A DNA stretch of 62,242 nt from Lentisphaerae bacterium GWF2_50_93 (GTDB lineage Bacteria; Verrucomicrobiota; Lentisphaeria; Victivallales; GWF2-50-93): contig MHBI01000111.1 in NCBI GenBank assembly GCA_001804815.1, positions 1 through 62,242 of the forward strand, given 5' to 3'. A model generated the notes under the pieces. The model saw only the letters and a list, made by a program, of their open reading frames with translations, was not told the DNA's origin and did not search any database. This document shows positions 25,517-33,581 of the stretch, in pieces (position 1 is the first letter of the stretch; the number at the start of each line of letters is the position of its first letter). A program made the position numbers and the translations under genes.

Positions 25517-26542
25517 ATGAAAAAGCATAAAGTCGGCGTGATCGGCGCCGGTGCAATAGCACAGGCTTGCCACATCCCCGGTTATCTGGCAGATGGAAAC
25601 TGTGAATTGAGCGCTGTCGCAGATCCGGAAGAAAAATGTCTAGCGATGCTGAGGGAAAAGGGATGGAAGTTCGGTCACGAATACCGCGACTACAAGGAAA
25701 TGCTGAAAAAAGAGAAACTGGATGTCGTATCCATATGTACGCCCAACACGCTTCATACAGAAATGGCCCTCGCCTGCATCGAGGCAGGCACTGACATCCT
25801 GCTGGAAAAGCCAATCGCCACAAGCATGAAGGATGCTGAATCCATCCGGGCTGCTGCGAAGAAGAAGGGAACTCGCCTGATGGTCGGATTCTCTCATCGC
25901 TTCAATGAACTCAATCTATCTGCAAAAAAGGCCATAGATGCCGGCGGCATAGGCAAGCCGTATATGATCCGTGTCAGGTTTGCACATACCGGGCCATGGC
26001 CAGGCTGGGCAAAGACAGATTGGTTCTACAATCCAAAAATTGCCGGCGGTGGTGCATTGATGGATATGGCCGTCCATGCATTCGACATCGCCCAATGGTT
26101 CATAGGTCCTGTTTCCGCAGTCTCCTGTAAAACTGCTACACTGAGGAAAAATATTGAGGTGGACGACAATGTTGTCGCGGTCATGGAATTTGGCGACAAA
26201 TGCATGGGATACGTTGAATGCGGTTGGACATCACCGTCCGGGTTCACCGGAATTGAGATAATGGGTGACAACGGGGTCATCTACTCGGACTACGCCAAAA
26301 GCAAGGCCATAATGGTCTGCGGCACAAGTACTCCAGACGGCAAAATGGAGATGCAGAACTCGGTACTCAAGGACGGCATTGAAAAGGCACAGTGGAAAAG
26401 AGAGATGGAATATTTTACAAAACATCTCGATGAAACTGGTGATTTTTCCCCTGACATTGATGCCGGAGTCGACACACTGCGGATTGTCCTTTCAGCCTAC
26501 GAATCAAGCCGCACAGGAAGACGCATCGAGATTAAAAAATAA
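25517..26542 (+). CDS. Gfo/Idh/MocA-family oxidoreductase
   Basis: 341 residues from the ATG at 25517 (AAAGGA just upstream). A start at 25505 would overlap the previous stop by ATGA and add four residues. Residues about 5-120 are a Rossmann NAD-binding domain (VGVIGAGAIAQACHIPGY), followed by the EKPIA signature with the conserved Lys, and a C-terminal dimerisation/substrate domain containing GGGALMDMAVHAFDIAQW, which includes the catalytic-type His. It would oxidise or reduce a sugar or sugar alcohol with NAD(P). Confidence 0.9.
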   Translation: MKKHKVGVIGAGAIAQACHIPGYLADGNCELSAVADPEEKCLAMLREKGWKFGHEYRDYKEMLKKEKLDVVSICTPNTLHTEMALACIEAGTDILLEKPIATSMKDAESIRAAAKKKGTRLMVGFSHRFNELNLSAKKAIDAGGIGKPYMIRVRFAHTGPWPGWAKTDWFYNPKIAGGGALMDMAVHAFDIAQWFIGPVSAVSCKTATLRKNIEVDDNVVAVMEFGDKCMGYVECGWTSPSGFTGIEIMGDNGVIYSDYAKSKAIMVCGTSTPDGKMEMQNSVLKDGIEKAQWKREMEYFTKHLDETGDFSPDIDAGVDTLRIVLSAYESSRTGRRIEIKK

Positions 26543-26569
26543 AGTAAATTAGTAAAGGAAGGATATAAG

Positions 26570-27433
26570 ATGAAAAAAATAGGATTTATTGACTTGTTCA
26601 TTGACGAATGGCACGCAAACAACTACCCAGGGTTTATCAGGAACTCAGAATTTAAAGATAAGTTCAATGTGGCGATGGCATGGGAGGAATCAGCTCCTGA
26701 AGGGAAAAAGCCGCTCGACGTGTGGTGCAGGGAAAACAATGTCGAAAAAGCAAGTTCCATCCCGGAAGTCGTTGAGAAATGCGACTGCATTGTCGTGCTT
26801 GCCCCATCGAACCCGGAGACACATGAAAGGCTCGCTGAAATTCCTCTCGCCAGCGGCAAACCCCTCTATATCGACAAGGCCTTCGCACCAAACCTGGAAA
26901 CAGCCCGGAGACTTTTCTCCAAGGCAGAAAAATACAATACGCCTCTCATGTCCTCGTCAGCACTTAGATTCGGCTCCGCCATCGGAAAGGCTCTGTCTGA
27001 AAACAGCATTGATGGAACAAAGGCTGATTTTGTCAACGTCCGCGGCGGCGGACGTTCTTTCGACGAATACGCGATCCACCAGGTCGAGATGCTTGTAATG
27101 GCCATGGGAACCGGTGCCACAAGGGTGATGCATTGTGGAAAGAATCCGTGCGAAGTGATGGTCGTGGAATACTGCGACGGACGGCGTGCCGTCGTCAATC
27201 TGATCCCAAGCCAGGCTTTCGCACTTTCAATTCAATACAAGAATGGCAAATTCATCAATATAAATGAAATGTCTGACTTCTTCCCTTTGTTCATCAACTC
27301 CATGCTCTCGTTTTTCGACACAGGGAAATCATGTGTCCCCAAGGAGGAGACCCTGCAGACAATCGCTATTCTAGATTCAGGAATACAAGCGCTGAAAACC
27401 CCGGACAAGTGGGTCAAAGTCTCTCTTGTATAG
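26570..27433 (+). CDS. Short Gfo/Idh/MocA-like protein with altered signatures
   Basis: 287 residues behind AAAGGAAGGA. The family fold is recognisable (CDCIVVLAPSNPETHERL, then GKPLYIDKAFAP, and DEYAIHQVEMLVMAMG). The N-terminal Gly-rich nucleotide loop is missing (the protein begins KKIGFIDLFIDEWHANNYP), and EKP is replaced by DKAFAP. It is 50-80 residues shorter than typical members. It may bind a different cofactor, be an accessory subunit to the full-length oxidoreductase, or be non-catalytic. Confidence 0.72.
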   Translation: MKKIGFIDLFIDEWHANNYPGFIRNSEFKDKFNVAMAWEESAPEGKKPLDVWCRENNVEKASSIPEVVEKCDCIVVLAPSNPETHERLAEIPLASGKPLYIDKAFAPNLETARRLFSKAEKYNTPLMSSSALRFGSAIGKALSENSIDGTKADFVNVRGGGRSFDEYAIHQVEMLVMAMGTGATRVMHCGKNPCEVMVVEYCDGRRAVVNLIPSQAFALSIQYKNGKFININEMSDFFPLFINSMLSFFDTGKSCVPKEETLQTIAILDSGIQALKTPDKWVKVSLV

Positions 27434-27523
27434 ACCTTAAAACTTGTTTCCCATATTGAGTTCCTTCGAAGATAGAAACAAGCGCAGCTATATTAAGAAA
27501 ACAATACTGAAGGTAAATACGGC

Positions 27524-28519
27524 ATGAACAGGAATATCGAATCTCTGAAAAACTCAAAATGGGGCGTCTTCTCCCATTATCTTGCATCGCCCGCGAGCAG
27601 CTCGGGTGGGAGTGAGATGACGGTTGAGCAATGGAACCGGCTTATTGACGGTTTCGACGTAGGCGGACTTGCCGCTCAGCTCGCAGAAATTGGTGCAGGT
27701 TATTTTTTCATTACACTCGGTCAGAACACAGGGTTCTATCTTTCCCCGAATTCCACCTACGACGACATTGTGGGACGAAGACCCAGCAGATGTTCGCAAC
27801 GCGATCTGGTCAGCGACCTGTATGACGCCCTGTCGCCTAAAGGCATCAAGCTCCTGACATATCTCCCGGCCAATGCTCCAATTTTTGACAGGCAGGCTTT
27901 GAAGAGCTTGAAATTTTCACCTCCATGGAAAGACAGGGATCCCATGTGGTGCGGGTTGAAGGTTGGTGATCTTGAGGCAATCCCAGGAGTCGATCCCAGG
28001 ATGAGTGAGTTTCAACTGCACTGGGAAGCCATTGTCCGGGAATGGTCGCTGCGCTGGGGAACCAAGGTGCTTGGCTGGTGGATCGATGGTTGCTACCATG
28101 TTGATCTTATGTATGATTTCCCTGATGCTCCAAATTTCGCCAGTTTCAAAGCCGCATTGAAGGCTGGCAACCCCGACGCGCTTGTTGCCTTCGCAGTCAG
28201 ATGCGGCACAATGGAAACCGGCAGCCACAGCGATTTCACCGCCGGCGAGATGAATTATTTCCTGCCTGTCCCGGGCAAACATGCGAAAATTGGCGATGTC
28301 GTGGACGGCGCGCTCTACCACATCCTGACATTCCTAGGACAGTACTGGGGCGCAGGTAATCCAAGGTTCTCTGCGGAATTCGCAAAATCATGGATGAAGG
28401 AAATCACCGGACGCGGCGGCCTGGTCACTTGGGACGTACCACCAATGCAAAACGGTCTTATCTCCGACGAATTCATGGCAATATTATCAGGATTTAAAGA
28501 TTGCAGGAAAATCCATTAA
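27524..28519 (+). CDS. GH29-like (alpha-L-fucosidase family) catalytic domain protein
   Basis: 331 residues, no signal peptide. The alpha-L-fucosidase-like TIM barrel is suggested by KWGVFSHYL near the N-terminus, AEIGAGYFFITLGQNTGFY, and VLGWWIDGCYH, whose Asp sits where GH29 has its nucleophile. The usual C-terminal beta-sandwich of fucosidases is absent. A cytoplasmic location fits intracellular processing of an imported glycoside, perhaps after oxidation by the neighbouring enzymes. It is the last gene of the LacI(23637) cluster. Family fairly sure, substrate not. Confidence 0.68.
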   Translation: MNRNIESLKNSKWGVFSHYLASPASSSGGSEMTVEQWNRLIDGFDVGGLAAQLAEIGAGYFFITLGQNTGFYLSPNSTYDDIVGRRPSRCSQRDLVSDLYDALSPKGIKLLTYLPANAPIFDRQALKSLKFSPPWKDRDPMWCGLKVGDLEAIPGVDPRMSEFQLHWEAIVREWSLRWGTKVLGWWIDGCYHVDLMYDFPDAPNFASFKAALKAGNPDALVAFAVRCGTMETGSHSDFTAGEMNYFLPVPGKHAKIGDVVDGALYHILTFLGQYWGAGNPRFSAEFAKSWMKEITGRGGLVTWDVPPMQNGLISDEFMAILSGFKDCRKIH

Positions 28520-28548
28520 TATTTTTTGATTAAATCTAAGTTCCTCTA

Positions 28549-28577
28549 TTGACTTCCGAACCGGTTCGGAATATAAT
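28549..28577 (+). promoter_or_regulatory. Sigma70 promoter of the LacI gene at 28634
   Basis: TTGACT (28549-28554), exactly 17-base spacer, TATAAT (28572-28577). The spacer is completely filled by the O1 operator palindrome, so repressor and RNA polymerase must compete. Confidence 0.88.
28554..28571. promoter_or_regulatory. Operator O1, TTCCGAACCGGTTCGGAA, inside the promoter spacer
   Basis: Perfect 18-bp palindrome spanning the last base of the -35 to the base before the -10. Its central ACCGGT fits LacI-family operators. It is repeated as O2 31 bases (centre to centre) downstream. Confidence 0.88.
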
Positions 28578-28585
28578 AAAGACAA

Positions 28586-28601
28586 TCCGAACCGGTTCGG
28601 A
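28586..28601. promoter_or_regulatory. Operator O2, TCCGAACCGGTTCGGA, at the transcription start
   Basis: Perfect 16-bp copy of O1 placed at about +3 to +18. The 31-bp centre distance is close to three helical turns, so two dimers would bind the same DNA face. Confidence 0.88.
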
Positions 28602-28633
28602 AGTCAAAAAAATTCTTTATCGAGGTTGTTTCA

Positions 28634-29743
28634 ATGCAGGCATTAGCTTCAAGACCGCTTACCATAAAAGATATCGCCCGGTTGGCCGGGGTGGCAAAAT
28701 CCACGGTATCCGAAGTATTAAACAATAATTGCCGGCTACAGGTAAGCAAGGCCACTTGTGAAAAAGTGAAAAAAGTGATCGCCGAGCATCATTATGAGCC
28801 ACAGTCATTTGCCCGTGCCCTATCGACGGGACGGACCTATCAACTCGGTTTCCTGGTTTCGAGCAAGGCTGTACCTGGGCTGGCAAATGTCTATTACGGA
28901 ACGGCTCTGGCTGGAGTGGAAGCAGTTTGCACGGAACGCGGGTATCGCTGCGTAGTGACCTGCTGCGATCTTTCCGATGCCGAAAACTTCATCGTGCCGG
29001 ATAAATTACGGCGGCGCTGCGTTGATGCGCTGGTGCTGGCTGGGACGATCAGTGCAGAAGCTGCATCTACGATCCGGAAATTGGGAATCCCGGTCTGCAC
29101 AGTCGGGACAAGCTTGGATAACAGCATTCTGAAAATCCGTGGGTATACGCGCACCACTTACGCCATGGTTTTTGAACATTTCCATAAAAACGGACATCGC
29201 CGTGTACTGATGATCTTCGACAACGAGGAGGGACGCGAGGAAAGCCTTGCCGCCATGGATACGGTCAATGCCGCACATCCCGGAGAACCCTTAATGATTG
29301 AATTTGCCAGCGATTACCGCGACACGGAGGATTGCAGCGAATCCAGCGAATTTCAGCGCGGCATCCGCTTTGCCGAACGTCTGGCGAAAACACCATTCGA
29401 GGATCGAGCAACTGCAGTCATGGGCAACGACCAGATCTGTTCTGGATTCATCCAGACGGCGTTCGCCAACAATTTGCAATGCCCCCGCGATTTCAGCATC
29501 GTCTCCAGTTGCGACTCCCCCCTCTGCAAATGGGCTGCGGTTCCCATCAGTGCTATTGAAAACCACATCCTCCAACACGGTCGCATTGCCGCAGGCTTGA
29601 TGATCGACTTACTTGAAAAATGTCGCACTGAAAAGGAAGTTATCCGCATTGCCCGGCAGGAGCAGGATAACGTTGAACTGGTCGTCAGGGCATCGGACGG
29701 TTCTGTTCCCGAACTTAAAAAAAAGAAGGGATCTGGAAAATGA
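28634..29743 (+). CDS. LacI-family repressor with double autoregulatory operator
   Basis: 369 residues. HTH at about 10-30 (TIKDIARLAGVAKSTVSEVLN), hinge helix FARALSTGRTYQLG, core with FEHFHKNGHRRVLMIFDNE, AVMGNDQICSGFIQ and DFSIVSSCDSPLC. The C-terminal tail is Lys-rich (KKKKGSGK). The gene starts 33 bases after O2 and its stop overlaps the next start (ATGA, 29740), so a pseudopilin is probably translated with it. It is first in the operon reaching to 42347, whose acetylesterase and 2-epimerase genes suggest an N-acetylated or acetylated sugar as effector (inference). Confidence 0.93.
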   Translation: MQALASRPLTIKDIARLAGVAKSTVSEVLNNNCRLQVSKATCEKVKKVIAEHHYEPQSFARALSTGRTYQLGFLVSSKAVPGLANVYYGTALAGVEAVCTERGYRCVVTCCDLSDAENFIVPDKLRRRCVDALVLAGTISAEAASTIRKLGIPVCTVGTSLDNSILKIRGYTRTTYAMVFEHFHKNGHRRVLMIFDNEEGREESLAAMDTVNAAHPGEPLMIEFASDYRDTEDCSESSEFQRGIRFAERLAKTPFEDRATAVMGNDQICSGFIQTAFANNLQCPRDFSIVSSCDSPLCKWAAVPISAIENHILQHGRIAAGLMIDLLEKCRTEKEVIRIARQEQDNVELVVRASDGSVPELKKKKGSGK

Positions 29744-30558
29744 ACAACTATGCATGTCAACACGAGCGAACTGCCTGCAAAGAAAGAAGGGGCGATAAAA
29801 CTCCATTGGCAGCGGCTAGCCGGTTTACTTTAATAGAACTACTGGTAGTGATTGCAATTATCGCTATTCTTGCCAGCATGCTGCTTCCCGCTTTAAGTAA
29901 GGCAAAAGAAACGGCCAATATCATTCAATGCATGAACAATATGAAACAGTTGGGATTGGCAACACACAGCTACGCGAATGATTATGATGATTACTGGCCC
30001 AACGACAGAGGGGGCTTGCAACCTCATAAAATGTATCATGGAGACATTGCATCTGGAGAATGGTATGCCTTCTCATATTTAAAGTTTTATAATTATATAC
30101 CTACAACTTCGCTGTACTATTGTCCTCTCAGGGGGTTTGGATATCCTTGGGGTGGAAATTCATTCCCTTTTAAAGACTCGGACAAGTTAACCGACATCCC
30201 GGTTCTTATAAGAGTTAACATCCTGTATCTTGGACCTTATGATTATAACCAAGCGACAGGCGGAGGGTTTCCCGTAGAGGGACCTCTAAAAATCAGCAGC
30301 CAAAGTTATATTTCAAAGAATAGCGGCGTCCCTGCTCCAAAAACAGATCCCAGCAAAGATGTTTTGCTGTTGGACTGCAGTAGATCTCCGATAACAGGAA
30401 CAGGCAGGCCTTTGAAATGGGACTACTCAAATCACCCAAGCAACGCAAATCAGACATACACAGACGGACATGTGGAAACAGTTCCTTTTTCCGAAATGAC
30501 CAATAAGTATTATTCCTTCTATCAAATCTATTTCAAGCATAAATTCCCCTGGCAATAA
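29740..30558 (+). CDS. Pseudopilin-like protein coupled to the LacI gene, H-X9-DG
   Basis: 272 residues from the ATG of the ATGA overlap with the LacI stop. A basic leader of about 28 residues precedes FTLIELLVVIAIIAIL, then ASMLLPALSKAKETA and CMNNMKQLGLA. The C-terminal HPSNANQTYTDGH fits H-X9-DG exactly. It is the second case in the window of a repressor and a pseudopilin sharing an ATGA junction. The next gene encodes the DUF4838 lipoprotein. Confidence 0.9.
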   Translation: MNNYACQHERTACKERRGDKTPLAAASRFTLIELLVVIAIIAILASMLLPALSKAKETANIIQCMNNMKQLGLATHSYANDYDDYWPNDRGGLQPHKMYHGDIASGEWYAFSYLKFYNYIPTTSLYYCPLRGFGYPWGGNSFPFKDSDKLTDIPVLIRVNILYLGPYDYNQATGGGFPVEGPLKISSQSYISKNSGVPAPKTDPSKDVLLLDCSRSPITGTGRPLKWDYSNHPSNANQTYTDGHVETVPFSEMTNKYYSFYQIYFKHKFPWQ

Positions 30559-30602
30559 TAATAACGCTAAGATAAACAACTCAATAAACCAAAGGATTTA
30601 CC

Positions 30603-33503
30603 ATGGCAAAACTCTTGTCGCACACCGTTCCTGTTCTTATGTTACTGTCTCTTGCGCTCATCTTGACGGGATGCTTTTCATCGACGAGTTCTGCTGGATC
30701 AATAAAACTTTCCGATAACGGCAAAGCTCTGAGTTATATAGTGACAGATGATAAATATGATATTTGGTCGGACAGGTTTGCGGCTGATGAATTGGCCGAA
30801 TATCTGCACAAAATCACAGGAGCATCCTTTAAAACTATCAAGGCAGGAGAAGAGAAAGAGGAGGATTCCTGCATCTATCTGAATAATATTGCCGCCAAAA
30901 AACTTGGAGTTGACCGGAATAATCTTAGTGGCCAGGAATGGATAATAACGACAAAAGGCAATGACATTTTTATCACAGGCGGAAAGCGTGACGGCACTCT
31001 TTCGGCCGTTTATTATTTCCTTGAAAAATTCGCAGGTCTCCGCTTTTGGAACATGAAGGAGACGCTAATCCCTGAAACACCTGATTTGACTATTCCCGCC
31101 TGCGATATTCGCAAAAAACCCGATTTCGTTTTCAGGGGTTGCCAGGGGATGGAGAATCCTGATTCCTTAAAATTTGGGTTCGACAGTTTAACAAAAGTTT
31201 TGGAAAACGGTCAATGGAAGCGGATGAGGGATTTCAGGGACAGGGCAACGCCCATCGACCATGGACTTGTACAATATTATGTAAAAAATGATATGTTTGA
31301 GAAGCATCCTGAATGGTTCGCTGAAATCAATGGAAAACGAACCCTGGCAGCCAATGATCTTTGCCTGACCAATCCGGATTTGCCGGAATACGTAGCTCAA
31401 AAACTCATTCAGCAAATCGAGCATTGCAAGGAGGTTTCCCAGAAGGGAAAGATCGCAGCTCCCTTCATCTATTCGATAGCACGGGAAGACAATGCCCAGT
31501 GGTGCCAATGCCCCGCGTGCAAGGGATTCGGCGAAGCGCATCGCAAGTCGGGGGTGATCGTAGATTTTGTCAACAAGGTCGCAAGGAAAGTCCAACACAC
31601 ATATCCGGATATCACGATTTCCACACATGCCTATCAGAGTGCCGCTGCGCCTCCTGTCGGCATTGTCCCCGAGGACAATGTGGCGGTGCAGTATTGTTTC
31701 GAAAAAAGGAATATGGCGCGTCCCCTTACCGATGAATCGAACCTGAAGACCCTGAATGAGCTGCAGGGCTGGGCGAAGATCTCCAAGCGTCTGTATGTAT
31801 GGGACTACGCCATGAGTTTCGCCAAGTTTCACAATCGGGCTGAATCCCGTTATGATTTCCCGGTTCCTTCGATGCTGCACATGGCCCAGGATCTACGGCT
31901 TTGCCGGGAGCTCGGTGTAAGCGGCATTTATGTCCAGAACCCGTCCCTTGAAGAGCGCGATTCATGGGGGCTGAAGAACTGGATGATTTCCAAACTGTAT
32001 TTTGACACATCCCTCGACAATGAAACCCTGATGAGGACCTACCTTGAAGGGTATTTCGGGCCGGCCTCGAAAGGAATGCGCGAGTATATCCAGGCTCTAT
32101 ACGACGCCGATCAGCGCAAGCCTTCAAGAATATGGTTCTACGCGGACCTGGCGGAATACCAGTATCTCGACATGAAGTTCTACATGGATGCGGAAAAGGC
32201 CTTCAAGGAGGCTGAACAGGCCGTTGCCAATGATTCGCTGTATCTCGACAGGGTGAAGGCCGAACGGTTTACGCTCACTCGCGCCCTGTTGTTCTCCTAT
32301 TCGAAACTCATGAGGACCTGGTGCTTGGGAAACGGTTCGGACAAAGGGTTCCCATTCGATCCGAAGGTCCTGTTGGAAGAACTGAAAAACGAATACAAGA
32401 GCAAAGCGAAGCTTATTCCTTGCGGTTTCTCCTGCATCAGCGGATACACGGTTCCCGAATATTCATATGCTAAATTCCTGGAGGATATCCCGAAATATGA
32501 GAAGCTTGTCTATTACAAGCATCTGCCCATCCCGGATGACTTCAAAGGGCATTCTCCGCAGCACATATACGACTACCCTGCTGGAGCCGATAATTTCGAA
32601 GCCAGAAAACCATCAGCCCTTGTCGCCGACGATTCCACTCCCGCCGGAAAAACCTATGAAACGTCCATTGACATTGCCCAAAGCCCAATATGCTGGAAAT
32701 TCCAGCCTCGCTGGGAAGCTGCGGCATGGGAACACCGCCCGAATTCCGATGAGCGGAAACAAATAGGTATTAAAGAAGTAAAAGGCAAGGGTTATCAATG
32801 GTACAAGCTTGGGACGTATTATTTCGAAGGCACCAGCACTGGTCTGCTGTTCTTCGACGATAGCAATCTTGCATTCTGGGGTGATGTAATCGGAAGATTT
32901 GAGGTATGGGCTTATCTTAAATTTGCCAGTGCCAGCCTGCCATTCTGCGACAAGGACGTAAAGCCCTCAGTATCCCTGTCACGTATCATTCTCACACCGC
33001 CAGCTATTGATCAGAAAATATATGGCAGCATTGAGCTGCCACAGACCTGGACAGTTTTCCCGGGATTCTCAAGGAACGATTCTATTGGGGACGACTACAC
33101 TAAATCATTGCCGGAGCAAATCATGCTTCACGACAAGAAATTCACTCCCCTGAATTTAACACAGAAAGAAGGTAAGATTGATCTTGCGGGGGCGCTGGGC
33201 GGGGCTGAAGATGGTAAAACAGCCTTTGTGTATATTCCATTTGAGGCATCGAAGGACGAAAAAACAACTTTCGGGTTTGGAGCTGACTGGTGGCTGTGTG
33301 CATGGATTGACGGTGACAAGGTCTGCGATACAATGAAATCAGGGAACGGGGTCTGGCCTCCCACAGTGAAAGATTACATCGTTACCGTCGACTTGAAAAA
33401 AGGGAAACATCTTTTGCTGGTAAAATTCATCAGCGGCAGTGGCTCCTCGGTCCTTGCTGTTGGCGCCCCTGAACAAATCAGAAAATCGGTTGCAGGAGAT
33501 TAA
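30603..33503 (+). CDS. DUF4838 glycosidase-like lipoprotein
   Basis: 966 residues with a lipoprotein signal ending LILTGC (Cys at about 24). Residues about 35-150 form the N-terminal alpha/beta domain (FAADELAEYLHKITGASFK, GKRDGTLSAVYYFLEKFAGLRFW). The DUF4838 body (about 160-560) includes HPEWFAEINGKRTLAANDLC, IAREDNAQWCQCPACKGFG (a Cys pair motif of this family) and LYVWDYAMSFAKFHN. The C-terminal 350 residues are beta-rich. It is longer than the paralogue at 3399 by an extra C-terminal domain. Probably an outer-surface or periplasmic enzyme acting on the cluster's glycan. Confidence 0.8.
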   Translation: MAKLLSHTVPVLMLLSLALILTGCFSSTSSAGSIKLSDNGKALSYIVTDDKYDIWSDRFAADELAEYLHKITGASFKTIKAGEEKEEDSCIYLNNIAAKKLGVDRNNLSGQEWIITTKGNDIFITGGKRDGTLSAVYYFLEKFAGLRFWNMKETLIPETPDLTIPACDIRKKPDFVFRGCQGMENPDSLKFGFDSLTKVLENGQWKRMRDFRDRATPIDHGLVQYYVKNDMFEKHPEWFAEINGKRTLAANDLCLTNPDLPEYVAQKLIQQIEHCKEVSQKGKIAAPFIYSIAREDNAQWCQCPACKGFGEAHRKSGVIVDFVNKVARKVQHTYPDITISTHAYQSAAAPPVGIVPEDNVAVQYCFEKRNMARPLTDESNLKTLNELQGWAKISKRLYVWDYAMSFAKFHNRAESRYDFPVPSMLHMAQDLRLCRELGVSGIYVQNPSLEERDSWGLKNWMISKLYFDTSLDNETLMRTYLEGYFGPASKGMREYIQALYDADQRKPSRIWFYADLAEYQYLDMKFYMDAEKAFKEAEQAVANDSLYLDRVKAERFTLTRALLFSYSKLMRTWCLGNGSDKGFPFDPKVLLEELKNEYKSKAKLIPCGFSCISGYTVPEYSYAKFLEDIPKYEKLVYYKHLPIPDDFKGHSPQHIYDYPAGADNFEARKPSALVADDSTPAGKTYETSIDIAQSPICWKFQPRWEAAAWEHRPNSDERKQIGIKEVKGKGYQWYKLGTYYFEGTSTGLLFFDDSNLAFWGDVIGRFEVWAYLKFASASLPFCDKDVKPSVSLSRIILTPPAIDQKIYGSIELPQTWTVFPGFSRNDSIGDDYTKSLPEQIMLHDKKFTPLNLTQKEGKIDLAGALGGAEDGKTAFVYIPFEASKDEKTTFGFGADWWLCAWIDGDKVCDTMKSGNGVWPPTVKDYIVTVDLKKGKHLLLVKFISGSGSSVLAVGAPEQIRKSVAGD

Positions 33504-33581
33504 AGTGCATGCATCAGTAGATTCAACTGTTTTGCCGGCATTGCCTGATATCAGAGGAAAAACTACTTTTGAAAGGATAAG

